DNA of 64,000 nucleotides from Niastella caeni (GTDB lineage: Bacteria; Bacteroidota; Bacteroidia; Chitinophagales; Chitinophagaceae): positions 620,001-684,000 of the forward strand of contig NZ_STFF01000003.1 of assembly GCF_004834005.1 (NCBI RefSeq). Direction: 5' to 3'. The position numbers and the translations under genes were made by a program. Below are positions 1-9,017 of the stretch, piece after piece; position 1 is the first letter of the stretch, and each line of letters begins with the position of its first letter. Below the pieces are notes generated by a model. It saw only the letters and a program-made list of their open reading frames with translations. It was not told where the DNA came from and did no database searches.

Positions 1-216
1 CGACATACCAACCTGAATATCTTCAGCAACAGCCCTAACCCCGGCTATTTTTTTTGCGGCATATTCGGCGGCGATCTTCTTTGAATAAGTATCTACAATT
101 CCTGAAAGCGTAACAATCCCGTTCTTAACCGCAACGCCTATTTCTGCAGCATTCAAATCAGGTTCCCATTTAAGTTGATCCATTACATCCTGCTGGATCT
201 GAATATCACTTTTCAT
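1..216 (-). CDS. BON-domain protein (3' end outside window)
   Basis: The minus-strand frame opens with ATG at 216-214 and runs off the left edge, so only the first 72 codons are visible. The translation starts MKSDIQIQQDVMDQLKWEP and continues with NGIVTLSGIVDTY and then KKIAGVRAVAEDIQV. This is the alpha/beta pattern of a BON domain (OsmY type, a periplasmic or membrane-associated stress domain). No signal peptide is seen at this start, so the protein may be cytoplasmic, as many Bacteroidota BON proteins appear to be. It diverges from the baeRF-like gene at 513 and belongs to the stress cluster of the first 6 kb. Further BON copies may lie beyond the edge. Family assignment is by pattern only. 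Confidence 0.75.
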   Translation of the reverse strand, partial: MKSDIQIQQDVMDQLKWEPDLNAAEIGVAVKNGIVTLSGIVDTYSKKIAAEYAAKKIAGVRAVAEDIQVGMS

Positions 217-301
217 AATGAAGATTTTTAGTTTACTAAAATTGAATTGATAATAAACAGATATAATATTCGAATATACCAGCAGTATATAAAGTGAAAA
301 A

Positions 302-313
302 TGATAGCCGTCA
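302..313. promoter_or_regulatory. CRP/FNR-like dyad TGATAGCCGTCA
   Basis: TGATAGCCGTCA has the TGA-N6-TCA symmetry of CRP/FNR-family sites and lies 86 bp upstream of the BON start on the minus strand. It is one of five such dyads in the first 5 kb, each near an intergenic start of a stress gene. Binding is inferred, not shown. Confidence 0.4.
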
Positions 314-404
314 TACTGGGAGGTGATTTTAACCAGCGGTATGTAACCTTCCATTGAATCAGTTCATCAGCATCGTCAAATTTGTTCAGGATCATAACCT
401 GCAA

Positions 405-416
405 TGACAGTTATCA
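405..416. promoter_or_regulatory. CRP/FNR-like dyad TGACAGTTATCA
   Basis: TGACAGTTATCA is extended symmetrically to AATGA/TCATT, giving the most perfect dyad of the set. It lies 97 bp upstream of the ATG at 513. The role is inferred from symmetry and recurrence. Confidence 0.45.
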
Positions 417-512
417 TTGAAATAAGCCCTGCAGACTGGTAGCTTTGAAGCAGCAACTGTTTCCAAGAAATTGGTTATTAAAAATTTCTAACCACTACAG
501 AAATCAAATAAT

Positions 513-1643
513 ATGAACAAGCATATCGTCACCGACAACCTCAGGGCGCTGAGAAATGAAAAAAACGACATTTGCGTTTCCATCATTATGCCTACCCACC
601 GGCTATCACCCGGCAGAAGAACAGATCCGGTACAAATGGAAAAGGCCATTCAACAGGTAAAATTACAGTTAAAGAACAATTACGATCAGGTAGCCATCAG
701 TACGCTGGTACAGGCAATTGACGAATTGTATGAACAAATTGATTTCATGCACAATACAGCAGGTATTGGAATGTTTGTTTCGCAAAATGTTAAATGGCTC
801 ATTCACTTTTTCTTTCCCGTACAGGAAAGGATAACAATCAGTAGATCATTTGATATCAGGGACGTTTTGTATGAAACGTATTTTGATATCCCCTATGTTA
901 TTTTGATGGTAAGCCAAAAAGAAGCGAGGCTGTTCAACGCCCGGTTAAATGTAGTTACGGAGATCACCGACTCCCATTTTCCGAAAAAAAATGAAGCCGA
1001 CTACGAATACAACCGCCCAAGCCGGGGAAGCTCTTATGTGGGACACAGCTTTGTAAAGGAGTTTGAAAAAGATAAATCGATATCTGAAGAGATCCGGCTT
1101 AAAAGCTTTTTTAGGGAAACGGATGATCTGCTGAAAAGCTATCTGAACCGTGGCGTTCCCTTAATAGTTACAGGAGAAAATAAAGACCTGGCGTATTTCA
1201 GCCAGGTGACCGGTCATTTACAGAACATAGCGTGCAATATTCCTGGCAATTATATGACATTCAATAATACAGAGCTGGGCGATCTAACGTGGAAAGCCGT
1301 GAAGCTGTTCCTCGATAACAAAAAAACAAATCTGGTGCGCGATTTTAAAGAAAAAATCGGCGAAGGCCTTGGACTAACAGGCATAGAAAATATCTGGAAA
1401 GCAGTACAGGAAGGAAGGGGGTATAAACTATTGGTTGAAAAAGATCTTTCAGTTGCGGGATATATCGGCAACAATAACGATTATGAAATGCATTTGCATC
1501 CGCCGAAACAACCGCACCACCTTGAGCCCGGTGTGGTTAACAGGCTTATTGAAGCGGTGCTGGAAAAGAATGGTGAAGTGATAATAATGGATAACGATTC
1601 TCTGGAAGAATTCGGAAGGCTGGCATTGATCACCCGGCATTGA
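513..1643 (+). CDS. baeRF-like protein (bacterial eRF1/Pelota-like family)
   Basis: A 376-residue soluble protein without signal peptide or membrane segment. The N-terminal third (CVSIIMPTHRLSP, then a helical stretch and GIGMFVSQNVKWLIHFFFP) is followed by a middle domain with VLYETYFDIPYVILMVSQ and EARLFNARLN. The C-terminal domain ends with HLEPGVVNRLIEAVLEKNG and VIIMDNDSLEEFGRLALI. This order matches the 'bacterial archaeo-eukaryotic release factor' (baeRF) families, distant relatives of eRF1/Pelota whose proposed roles are in ribosome rescue or stress. The specific subfamily cannot be assigned here. It is monocistronic on the plus strand with a dyad at 405-416 upstream, and sits among BON, GroEL and Usp genes, so a stress role is plausible. 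Confidence 0.6.
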   Translation: MNKHIVTDNLRALRNEKNDICVSIIMPTHRLSPGRRTDPVQMEKAIQQVKLQLKNNYDQVAISTLVQAIDELYEQIDFMHNTAGIGMFVSQNVKWLIHFFFPVQERITISRSFDIRDVLYETYFDIPYVILMVSQKEARLFNARLNVVTEITDSHFPKKNEADYEYNRPSRGSSYVGHSFVKEFEKDKSISEEIRLKSFFRETDDLLKSYLNRGVPLIVTGENKDLAYFSQVTGHLQNIACNIPGNYMTFNNTELGDLTWKAVKLFLDNKKTNLVRDFKEKIGEGLGLTGIENIWKAVQEGRGYKLLVEKDLSVAGYIGNNNDYEMHLHPPKQPHHLEPGVVNRLIEAVLEKNGEVIIMDNDSLEEFGRLALITRH

Positions 1644-1705
1644 ACCGTTCCCTTTACCGGATACACATGGCTTTCACACACACTGTTCAGCCAGTACGTA
1701 TACCA

Positions 1706-1717
1706 TGATACGCATCA
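1706..1717. promoter_or_regulatory. CRP/FNR-like dyad TGATACGCATCA
   Basis: TGATACGCATCA, TGA-N6-TCA symmetry with a near-palindromic centre, lies 62 bp upstream of the ATG at 1779. Same motif type as at 302, 405, 2236 and 4917. Confidence 0.4.
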
Positions 1718-1778
1718 TTGATAGCGGCCTGTAAATGTGTTTATTTTTGAATACATATTGCATATCAAATACTTTTTT

Positions 1779-2162
1779 ATGCGTACACTGCTTATTATAC
1801 TGATTGCCTTTGTTGGAATTACCGCAACGCTCATTGGTATGTTGTTGATAGCATACCCGGTATTGAGGGCATATAATTTTCCGGTAGATTTTTTCCAACC
1901 GGCTTTCTCACAAATATTTATAGTGCCTGGTATTTTATTTATCATAACCGGCAGCATAAACCTGGTAGCGCTTGCCAATACAATGAAAAGAAGGAGAACG
2001 CAATATTCCTGGTCAATAATGGGGGGTATGGCGATGATCGCATGGGTTGTGATTCATTCAGTTGTTTTACAGGCAATACCCTGGTTATATCATACCTATT
2101 TGATCTGCAGCCTGCTCATCGTACTGCTTTCCTGGCAGCTAAAGGGTAAATGGGCCGTATGA
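1779..2162 (+). CDS. Small integral membrane protein, unknown function
   Basis: About 127 residues from MRTLLIILIAFVG at 1779. A GTG or other codon further upstream at 1737 would prepend 14 non-hydrophobic residues and is less likely. Four hydrophobic segments are visible: residues ~3-27, ~43-62, ~76-94 and ~101-118, with a basic loop (KRRRTQ) between segments 2 and 3 that should face the cytoplasm. No catalytic motif or known family was recognised. It lies between the baeRF-like gene and groEL, with a dyad at 1706-1717, which suggests co-regulation with the stress genes. Confidence 0.65.
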   Translation: MRTLLIILIAFVGITATLIGMLLIAYPVLRAYNFPVDFFQPAFSQIFIVPGILFIITGSINLVALANTMKRRRTQYSWSIMGGMAMIAWVVIHSVVLQAIPWLYHTYLICSLLIVLLSWQLKGKWAV

Positions 2163-2235
2163 AAACAAAGGCAGCAGCTTTGCTCTTTATTTACTTTAAA
2201 AGTTACCACAAACTGACAATAATCGTATGGATGTT

Positions 2236-2247
2236 TGATGGCCGTCA
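2236..2247. promoter_or_regulatory. CRP/FNR-like dyad TGATGGCCGTCA
   Basis: TGATGGCCGTCA lies 78 bp before the groEL ATG. It shares ten or more positions with the dyad at 302 (TGATAGCCGTCA), which supports a common regulator. Binding is inferred. Confidence 0.45.
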
Positions 2248-2324
2248 TTCAAACAGGGAGTGCATATAAGTAAATTGTCAACGATTGTCATCAATTAATT
2301 CATTGGTGCTTTAAACGATTATAT

Positions 2325-3947
2325 ATGGCCAAACAGATTGAATATGAACTGGACGCCCGTAAAAAATTAAAAACGGGTGTTGACCGGCTTGCCAAAGCGG
2401 TGATCATAACATTAGGACCACGTGGCAAAAATGTAGTGTTTGAGAAAATGGATGGGACGCCTCAAATGTCGTGCGACGGGGTAACGGTTGCCAAACAAAT
2501 TGAACTGGAAGACCCCATTGAGAACATGGGCGTTAAAATGATCAGGGATGCCGCCATACGAATTGCCGAAGCCGCTGGCGATGGCACCACAACGGCTACG
2601 CTGCTGGCCCAAACCATGGTCGAAATCGGATTAAAAAAAGTAGAAGCCGGCATCAATGCCATGGAAATGAAAAAAGGTATCGATAAAGGAGTGAAAGCAG
2701 TAACAGCTAAATTGAAACAAATGGCTGTTACAGTGAGTACCGATAGTACCCGTATTGAACAGGTTGCCACCATTAGCGCAGGCAATGATCCCGAAACCGG
2801 CAAACTGATCGCTGAAGCCATGCGTAAAGCCGGTAAGGAAGGAGTAATAACCATTGAAGAAGCAAAGGGATTCGAGACCTATGTTGAAGTAGTGGAAGGA
2901 ATGCAATTCGACCGCGGCTATCTGTCGCCCTATTTCATTACCAATTCTGAAAAAATGAATGTGGTATTTGACAATCCCTATATTCTCATTTATGATAAAA
3001 AGATCGCGGGCATGAAGGAAATGCTGCCCCTGCTGGATAAGATCACCCAAACAAGTGAACCGTTGTTGATCATAGCCGAAGAAGTGGAAGGAGAAGCCCT
3101 GGCCGTTCTGGTTGTAAACAAACTCCGGGGCATTCTGAAAGTAGCGGCGGTAAAAGCGCCGGGATTTGGCGACCGGCGTAAAGAGATGCTGGAAGATATT
3201 GCGGTGCTCACCCATGGCACGGTAATCGCAGAAGAAAAAGGATTAAAACTGGAAAATGCCGAAATCACGCATCTTGGCAGATGCGATAAAGTAATTGTAA
3301 CGAAAGACAAGACCACCATAGTGGGCGGCGCCGGTGACAAAAAAAATATCGATGCCGCGATAGCGCAAATAAAAGAACAGTTAAAAACAACTACTTCCGA
3401 GTATGATAAAGAAAAGCTGCATGAACGGCTGGCCAAACTGGCAGGCGGTGTTGCCATTGTTTATGTAGGCGCTTCTTCAGAAATTGAGCTGAACATAAAA
3501 AAAGATATTGTAGATGACGCATTAAATGCTACCCGCGCTGCAATGGAAGAAGGCATTGTTCCCGGAGGCGGGGTGGCGTTCCTGCGTTGCCAGCCTGAAC
3601 TTGACAAAGTGGAATGTACCAACGATGATGAGCGCACGGGAGTGGAAATACTTCGAAAGGCGCTGGAAGAACCATTAAAAAGAATAATAATAAATGCTGG
3701 CGGGGAGCCTTCAGAGATCGTGCAGAAAGTGAAATCGGGTGAGCATGATTTTGGATACAATGCAAAATCGGAAAAGTTTGAACAATTGCTTGAAACCGGT
3801 ATTATTGATCCGGTTAAAGTTACCCGGCTGGCACTGGAATTTGCGGCATCTGTAGCAGGCATGTTTATAACCACAGAATGCGTGATCGTAAGAAAACCAG
3901 AGAAAAAAGAAACTGGTATTATAACGGCCAATCCGGAAGAGATGTGA
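2325..3947 (+). CDS. groEL: GroEL/HSP60 chaperonin, solitary copy
   Basis: A 540-residue group I chaperonin subunit. Diagnostic motifs are [14 protein letters not shown] near residue 30, [14 protein letters not shown] near 50, [11 protein letters not shown] near 87 (ATP-binding Asp), and [15 protein letters not shown]-type sequence near 410. Length is standard, but the C-terminus ends ITANPEEM and lacks the flexible Gly-Gly-Met repeats of canonical GroEL. No groES lies upstream; the 160 bp in front hold only a dyad and a promoter-like stretch. This combination suggests a secondary, stress-specific paralogue that borrows GroES from elsewhere or acts on special clients. It is convergent with the Usp gene, whose stop lies 4 bp away. 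Confidence 0.95.
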   Translation: MAKQIEYELDARKKLKTGVDRLAKAVIITLGPRGKNVVFEKMDGTPQMSCDGVTVAKQIELEDPIENMGVKMIRDAAIRIAEAAGDGTTTATLLAQTMVEIGLKKVEAGINAMEMKKGIDKGVKAVTAKLKQMAVTVSTDSTRIEQVATISAGNDPETGKLIAEAMRKAGKEGVITIEEAKGFETYVEVVEGMQFDRGYLSPYFITNSEKMNVVFDNPYILIYDKKIAGMKEMLPLLDKITQTSEPLLIIAEEVEGEALAVLVVNKLRGILKVAAVKAPGFGDRRKEMLEDIAVLTHGTVIAEEKGLKLENAEITHLGRCDKVIVTKDKTTIVGGAGDKKNIDAAIAQIKEQLKTTTSEYDKEKLHERLAKLAGGVAIVYVGASSEIELNIKKDIVDDALNATRAAMEEGIVPGGGVAFLRCQPELDKVECTNDDERTGVEILRKALEEPLKRIIINAGGEPSEIVQKVKSGEHDFGYNAKSEKFEQLLETGIIDPVKVTRLALEFAASVAGMFITTECVIVRKPEKKETGIITANPEEM

Positions 3948-3950
3948 TGC

Positions 3951-4793
3951 CTATGTATGATGCGCAATGAACAATGGTTTATTTAACTCTTCCATCAGTA
4001 TATCTGCCATACTGGGCTTGAACCAGCGCGAAACCATGCCCCTGTTGTAAGCGCCCAAAACAACCAGGAAATTCTTTTCCCTGCCTTTTAGCTGATCGAG
4101 AATCTCATTTGCGGCATCTCCTTTCACGACGGTAAATTCCGCTTGCGGAAAGTGCCGTTTCATGAACTCCTTCATAAGCCGGTTATCAGGCACATGCAAA
4201 GAATCCTTTATGTCTTTAACCGAAAAAACTTCAACCTGCAGGTCATTAAATTCCGAAAAAATGTAACAGAATGTTTTGATGGCATATACCGAAGCCGGTT
4301 CGCCATCATATAATAAAACGGCTTTATCGAAATGATTAAACCTTTTTGGCACAACCAGTACAGGGCATTGTACTTCACTCAACAGATCACGAACGAAGCG
4401 GGTGGGTATTCTTTCTTCGTAATGAGTAAAGGTTTCTTTGTTTTCAATTACCAGCAGATCGGCAAAAACGCTTTCATGCAACAGCTCATGTATGGCAATA
4501 TTCCGGTCGTGATGCACCGAATAATTTAATGCAGCGGCCTGGCACAGTTTGCTAAATTTACCGGCTGCTTCTGCACGCATTTCTTCATCCTGTTTATCCA
4601 AAGTCGCCTGTTTATCTTCGTTAATAAAGCCTCTTTCATTTACCAGTTCGTATACTTTATAGCTATGATAAGTAAAATCATCCAAAAAAACACCCACAAG
4701 ATGCGAGCCGGTTCTTTTTGCCATATAAACAGCATAATTGGCAGCGCTTTCGGAATACTTTAAACCGTCGAATACAGCAATTATCTTTTTCAT
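3951..4793 (-). CDS. Tandem universal stress protein (UspA family)
   Basis: About 280 residues starting MKKIIAVFDGLKYSESAAN at 4793. Eight upstream codons including a weak alternative start are rejected, because the chosen start gives the classical first beta strand. Two Usp folds are seen: residues ~1-145 and ~155-280, the second beginning with KAVLLYDGEPASVYAIKTF. The C-terminus has GAYNRGMVSRWFKPSMAD, which resembles the G-2x-G-9x-G(S/T) nucleotide-binding loop of ATP-binding Usp proteins. Paired domains in one chain are common in Bacteroidota. The dyad at 4917-4928 lies 124 bp upstream. Likely role: cytoplasmic stress or energy-state response; exact ligand unknown. Confidence 0.85.
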   Translation of the reverse strand: MKKIIAVFDGLKYSESAANYAVYMAKRTGSHLVGVFLDDFTYHSYKVYELVNERGFINEDKQATLDKQDEEMRAEAAGKFSKLCQAAALNYSVHHDRNIAIHELLHESVFADLLVIENKETFTHYEERIPTRFVRDLLSEVQCPVLVVPKRFNHFDKAVLLYDGEPASVYAIKTFCYIFSEFNDLQVEVFSVKDIKDSLHVPDNRLMKEFMKRHFPQAEFTVVKGDAANEILDQLKGREKNFLVVLGAYNRGMVSRWFKPSMADILMEELNKPLFIAHHT

Positions 4794-4916
4794 GATCAAA
4801 CTATTTATGGTGAGCAATAAATACCGGATCTATTGCAATTAAAATCCCTTTCATACTCTTTAGTAAATCTATTTATAAATAATGCCAGAACCCATGATTC
4901 CGGCCATAGCAGGTCA

Positions 4917-4928
4917 TGATATACGTCA
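4917..4928. promoter_or_regulatory. CRP/FNR-like dyad TGATATACGTCA
   Basis: TGATATACGTCA sits between the divergent Usp (start 4793, minus) and LLM oxidoreductase (start 5033, plus) genes, 124 and 105 bp from their starts. It is the weakest of the five dyads in extended symmetry. Confidence 0.35.
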
Positions 4929-5032
4929 AGTACATGAAGGGGCCGGGCTTATGTTGAAGAAAATGCTTTAATTATAGCTTCGCTGCCATTTCTGTCGTTG
5001 GCAACGAGGCATCACATTTGCCATGATATTCT

Positions 5033-5977
5033 ATGACACTGATCGGTTATCATGCATCACACGAACAGTTTGCGCCCTCGCATTTGTTACGATTGGCACA
5101 AATGGCGGAGCAGGCGGGTTTTGATTGCATTCATTCTTCCGACCACTTTCAACCCTGGGGCATACGGCAGGGAGAAAGCGGTTTTTCATTTAGCTGGCTG
5201 GGAGCGGCCTTGCAGGCAACTACGCTGCCTGTTAGTGTGGTATGCACGCCCGGGTACCGGTATCATCCCGCCATTGTTGCCCAGGCAATTTCTACGTTGG
5301 CCGAAATGTTTCCCGGCCGGTTCCATGCAGAATTGGGCAGCGGCGAGGCCATCAACGAAATGATCACCGCTACGGAATGGCCGCCAAAAGAGGAGCGCAA
5401 TGAACGCCTGTTGCAATGCGCCCGTATCATCCGCAACCTGTTGCACGGACAAGCTGTTTCTTTACAAGGGGAAGTGAAAACGCCGCCCATCCGGTTGTAT
5501 ACGCTGCCGCAGCAACCGCCGCCCGTATTTTGCGCAGCCATCTCCGAAAAAACGGCTGCCTGGGCTGGAACCTGGGCCGATGGTTTGCTCACAACCGCCG
5601 ATGCGGTAGCAGTTACTAAAAGAAAGATGGAGGTATTTCATGAACAGGCAGGCGTTGCCAAACCCGTTTATATACAATTGGGATTCTCTTACAGCCGGTC
5701 GAAAAAGGAAGCGCTGGAAGGCGCCTGGGAGCAATGGAAGACGAATATGCTGCCGGCTGAACAGTTGGCCAACCTGGCTACGCCTCAGCAATTTGAGGCC
5801 GCCACTAAACATATAACCGTGCAGGATGTGGCGGAGAAGATCACCATCTTTACCGATATCAGGGCATTGCATGAGTTTGTTGAAGGCTATAAAAGGTTGG
5901 GGGTTCACCGGATCTTTCTGCATAACATCAACACGCAGCAGGAACAGTTTATAGAAGATTACGGGCAATTTATTTGA
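5033..5977 (+). CDS. LLM-class flavin-dependent oxidoreductase (non-F420 type)
   Basis: 314 residues with the luciferase-like monooxygenase TIM-barrel pattern: MTLIGYHASHEQFAP, AGFDCIHSSDHFQPWG, SWLGAALQATTLPVSVVC, and PGRFHAELGSGEAINE near residue 100. The N-terminal GYHASHEQ and FQPWGIRQGESGF stretch fit the LLM subgroup annotated as non-F420 flavinoid oxidoreductases, which probably use FMN. No signal peptide is seen. The substrate cannot be inferred. It is a single gene followed by a fragmentary coding stretch and then tRNA-Leu. Confidence 0.8.
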   Translation: MTLIGYHASHEQFAPSHLLRLAQMAEQAGFDCIHSSDHFQPWGIRQGESGFSFSWLGAALQATTLPVSVVCTPGYRYHPAIVAQAISTLAEMFPGRFHAELGSGEAINEMITATEWPPKEERNERLLQCARIIRNLLHGQAVSLQGEVKTPPIRLYTLPQQPPPVFCAAISEKTAAWAGTWADGLLTTADAVAVTKRKMEVFHEQAGVAKPVYIQLGFSYSRSKKEALEGAWEQWKTNMLPAEQLANLATPQQFEAATKHITVQDVAEKITIFTDIRALHEFVEGYKRLGVHRIFLHNINTQQEQFIEDYGQFI

Positions 5978-6087
5978 TTGTTTATGGCGTACTTTTGACG
6001 GATGATCACCGGAAACCAGGTACTGATGTGGCGCAAATGGTGGAATATTATCCGCAAGGTATTATTGCCGAAAAAGAGTTGCTGTAA
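5971..6087 (+). pseudogene. Possible C-terminal gene fragment
   Basis: Overlapping the end of the oxidoreductase in another frame, a stretch reads VYGVLLTDDHRKPGTDVAQ then MVEYYPQGIIAEKELL before TAA at 6085. It has codon-like composition but no start codon of its own and no recognised family. It may be the tail of a decayed gene. This is a weak call made only from the protein-like appearance. Confidence 0.2.
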
Positions 6088-6216
6088 GTAAAACGGACAT
6101 TATCTTAAAAAAAGGGGGCTACATTTTGGACAGGAATATTCATTGTCGTAATATTGCCTCCCATTTTGAGGTACATCGGTCATAAGTCCTTGAATGTAAG
6201 ACACTTTGAAATAATT

Positions 6217-6300
6217 GCCCAGATGGCGGAACTGGTAGACGCGCTAGACTCAAAATCTGGTTATCGCAAGGTAGTGCAGGTTCGATTCCTGTTCTGGGCA
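6217..6300 (+). tRNA. tRNA-Leu (anticodon CAA)
   Basis: An 84-nt class II tRNA. The acceptor arm GCCCAGA pairs with TCTGGGC at 6293-6299, followed by discriminator A6300; CCA is not encoded. The anticodon stem CTAGA/TCTGG encloses the loop CTCAAAA, giving anticodon CAA at 6251-6253 (reads UUG). A long variable arm (GTTATCGCAAGGTAGTGC) and the T arm with GTTCGATTCC are present. A terminator follows at 6310. The AT-rich accessory block begins just after it, as often seen near tRNA genes. Confidence 0.95.
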
Positions 6301-6309
6301 CGAAAAAAG

Positions 6310-6344
6310 AAAAGGCTTTAAGTCATTAGACTTGAGGCCTTTTT
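6310..6344 (+). terminator. Rho-independent terminator of tRNA-Leu
   Basis: A 15-bp stem (AAAAGGCTTTAAGTC with GACTTGAGGCCTTTT, two G-U pairs) closes an ATTA loop and ends in a T-run. It can also act in the opposite direction because the upstream arm starts with A-rich sequence. Confidence 0.8.
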
Positions 6345-6370
6345 AGTTTAGAGTAATTTTTCATTTATCC

Positions 6371-6410
6371 TGACGCCGGGCATAGCAGAAAACCCAATGT
6401 GGTGGCAGTT
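6371..6410 (-). repeat. 3'-flank element D
   Basis: On the minus strand this reads ACTGCCACCACATTGGG, then TTTTCTGCTATGC, then CCGGCGTCAG. It begins about 10 bp after the stop of the ABC permease gene. The block GTTTTCTGCTATGC recurs exactly in element B (14195-14238). Elements A and C share the related core AACA-N-GGTTTT. All four lie immediately 3' of minus-strand genes or gene remnants. Confidence 0.5.
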
Positions 6411-6420
6411 TTTCTCCTAA

Positions 6421-8814
6421 TTATTCCGTTCTCAAACTCTTTACAGGATTTGCAAGTGCTGCTTTTACTGTTTGAGTGCTTAATGTAACAATTGCAATCA
6501 ACAACATGGCAAATCCACATGCAGCAAAAATCCACCAGCTAATGCTGGTTCGATAGGCAAAATCCTGCAGCCATTTATTCATTGCCCAGTAAGCCAGTGG
6601 CGTTGCGATTACAGTTGCCACAATTACCAATTTCAAAAAATCTTTACTGATCAATTGTACAACGCTGCCGACACTTGCACCCAGCACTTTTCTGATACCG
6701 ATTTCCTTGGTCTTTACCTGTGCTGTATAAGTGGCTAATCCAAATAAACCCAGGCAGGAAATAAAAATGGCGATGGCTGCAAAAGTTGTAAACAAAGTGC
6801 CTGCACGCTGTTGGGATTGGTAATGCGATTCAAATGTCTTATCAAGAAAATTATAAGAGAAAGGTGCGTTGTTTGCATATTTTTTATACTGCTGTTCTAC
6901 GGCTTTGATGGATGCCTGAGCACCTGCTCCAGTTGTTCGTACATATAAAGTGTTCTTTAATCCAGTCGTTCTTATTAATAAAGGTGCAATAGGATCTTTC
7001 AACGATTTAAAATTAAAATCTTTTATTACACCTACTATTTCTCCATCGGCTTTCCCGTAGCCAATTTTTGTGCCGACATAGGGAGGTTTTAAACCCATAG
7101 CTTTTACTGCCGTTTCATTCAAAATATATTTATTATCATTAGAAGACGTTCCCGTAAAATTTGTTCCTGCAATAAGCTGGTACTTCATCGTAGGTATAAA
7201 ATTTTTATCAGCCTGTACACGCCAAACTATAAACGGAACATCATCTGTTTTTCCATCCCAAATAATATCTCCTGAAATCTCTGTTACATTTGTAATGTCT
7301 GCCGCGCTGCTAAACGAAACATTTAATATGCTCTTTTGCAATTGCAATTCATTTTCTATAGCGTCAGCACTTTTCGCCGCTTCTTTGGGAAATGAAACCG
7401 TAAAAACATAGTTCTTATCGTAACCCAAATCTTTATTTATTATATATGCCATTTGTTTTCCCATTACAATTGTACTAACTAACAATATGAACGAGATTAC
7501 AAATTGAAGAACGACTAATGATTTTCTAAATGAAGACGTTTTAATACCCAAAAAACTTTTATCGCGTATGGCGCCTAAGGGGTTGAAAGATGATAATAAC
7601 AGTGCGGGATAAATGCCTGAAATTAGTATTGTTCCTAAAAGTGCGAAAAACAATATTTTTAACATAGAAAAACTGGAGAGGGAAAGAACTAATTGTTCGC
7701 CTGTAATTCTAACATACAGCGGCTTCAATAAAGTGATTAAAACAATTGCAATAAAAACAGCAAACCCGAATGTCAATACTGTCTCAGTAATGAATTGCAA
7801 AAACAATTGCCTTCTTTTTGCTCCAATGATTTTTTTTATACTTACTTCTTTACTTCTTACAAGTGCACGAGCCGTAGAAAGGTTTACATAGTTAATACTT
7901 GCTATGATCAATATTAATATTGCAACAAGCAACATTATTCTTACCATTTTTAATGCAGAATTGTCGCCATCAATTCCTGTAAGATGAAGGTCTCCTAAGT
8001 TCTGCAATTGAAAAGTTGTCGCAGCCTGACCATTGTCTGTTGCATTAAATAAATGTGTAAGTTTTGTTTCAATACCCGGAATATTAGCATTTGGATTTAT
8101 CAGAAGAAATGTTCTGAAACTATAATCGTTTACATCTTCATCAATTGTTTTCCAACCATGATTGCCGCCATGAGCAGTGAATTGCTGAGCATAATAATCT
8201 ACCGGAAAAATAGCGTCGTATTGCAGAGAAGAATTATGAGGGAAGTCGTGCAAAACGGCTGTTACCGTGAAACTGTTTTTATCAAACCGCACAATTTTGC
8301 CAACGGCGTCATCTGTACCAAATAATTTTTTGGCTGTTGATTCTGTAAGTGCAACAGAATGCGCATTCGGCAAAAAGGTATTAAGGTTGCCATGCAACAA
8401 TTTGTAGTTGAAGAAGCTTATAAAATTACTGTCGGCATAAAGAATATTGTTATTGTCGAATACTTTTGTAAGATCGATATTGGACAATACTTTATCAGAC
8501 AGTGTTGGATTTTCATCATCACTTACTAATCTTAAAACAGAAATTACATCCGGAATTTGTTTTGCCATTATAGATAATGGTGCGGGTGCCCCTTGCCAGG
8601 CAAGTGATTTTTCTTCTAACGTAATGTGCGAATTTACCTGGTAAATATTTTTATACAGATGGTTATATTTATCGTAGCTGAGTTCATTCTGCACCCAAAG
8701 TAGCAACATAAATCCTGTAGCCAAGCCTACAGCCAGGCCGCCTATGTTCAGGATACTGTAAAATTTGTTGGCTTTCAAATTACGCCATGACGTTTTGAAA
8801 TAATTTTTCAACAT
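6421..8814 (-). CDS. ABC transporter permease, FtsX/MacB-like
   Basis: 797 residues beginning MLKNYFKTSWRNLKANKFYS, the typical start of Bacteroidota FtsX-like permeases. An N-terminal membrane helix (~residues 21-42) precedes a large periplasmic MacB-PCD-like domain (~45-270). Then come a three-helix FtsX module (~285-450, with STARALVRSKEVSIKKIIGA), a second periplasmic domain (~460-670) and a final FtsX module (~675-790) containing TAQVKTKEIGIRKVLGAS. The duplicated KEIGIRKVLGA-type coupling loops contact the ATPase. No ATPase gene is adjacent, so the partner lies elsewhere. The class moves lipoproteins, peptides or antibiotics or acts as a mechanotransmitter; the substrate is unknown. Element D follows its stop. 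Confidence 0.85.
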   Translation of the reverse strand: MLKNYFKTSWRNLKANKFYSILNIGGLAVGLATGFMLLLWVQNELSYDKYNHLYKNIYQVNSHITLEEKSLAWQGAPAPLSIMAKQIPDVISVLRLVSDDENPTLSDKVLSNIDLTKVFDNNNILYADSNFISFFNYKLLHGNLNTFLPNAHSVALTESTAKKLFGTDDAVGKIVRFDKNSFTVTAVLHDFPHNSSLQYDAIFPVDYYAQQFTAHGGNHGWKTIDEDVNDYSFRTFLLINPNANIPGIETKLTHLFNATDNGQAATTFQLQNLGDLHLTGIDGDNSALKMVRIMLLVAILILIIASINYVNLSTARALVRSKEVSIKKIIGAKRRQLFLQFITETVLTFGFAVFIAIVLITLLKPLYVRITGEQLVLSLSSFSMLKILFFALLGTILISGIYPALLLSSFNPLGAIRDKSFLGIKTSSFRKSLVVLQFVISFILLVSTIVMGKQMAYIINKDLGYDKNYVFTVSFPKEAAKSADAIENELQLQKSILNVSFSSAADITNVTEISGDIIWDGKTDDVPFIVWRVQADKNFIPTMKYQLIAGTNFTGTSSNDNKYILNETAVKAMGLKPPYVGTKIGYGKADGEIVGVIKDFNFKSLKDPIAPLLIRTTGLKNTLYVRTTGAGAQASIKAVEQQYKKYANNAPFSYNFLDKTFESHYQSQQRAGTLFTTFAAIAIFISCLGLFGLATYTAQVKTKEIGIRKVLGASVGSVVQLISKDFLKLVIVATVIATPLAYWAMNKWLQDFAYRTSISWWIFAACGFAMLLIAIVTLSTQTVKAALANPVKSLRTE

Positions 8815-8880
8815 TTAAAAAGATTTTAAAATTACCGGACACTAATCTAATGCAATTGATTCACAATCTTGGTAACCTAA

Positions 8881-9015
8881 CTAAATTATCAAGTAAGTGA
8901 TTTGCAGTTGGTGCATGCTTTTGATCTGGAGCCACCGGGTATAGCGTTAAATCACATCAGTATCGACGGAATTACTCGTCAGTTAGCTGAAATTATCACA
9001 TTCAATCCGTTTTGA
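8881..9015 (+). pseudogene. Possible gene fragment of unknown family
   Basis: After a stop at 8878, an open frame of 44 codons without ATG runs to TGA at 9013. It contains DLQLVHAFDLEPPGIALNH followed by ISIDGITRQLAEII. The text looks protein-like, but no family is recognised. Together with the other remnants between 6 and 15 kb it suggests a decayed cassette-like region. Confidence 0.2.
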
Positions 9016-9017
9016 AT

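Larger units (their letters stand above)
217..512. other. Divergent intergenic region with two dyads
   Basis: No gene is seen here. The region separates the divergent BON and baeRF-like genes and is AT-rich at its left end. It contains two TGA-N6-TCA dyads (302-313 and 405-416), listed separately. No confident terminator or RNA gene was found. Confidence 0.5.
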
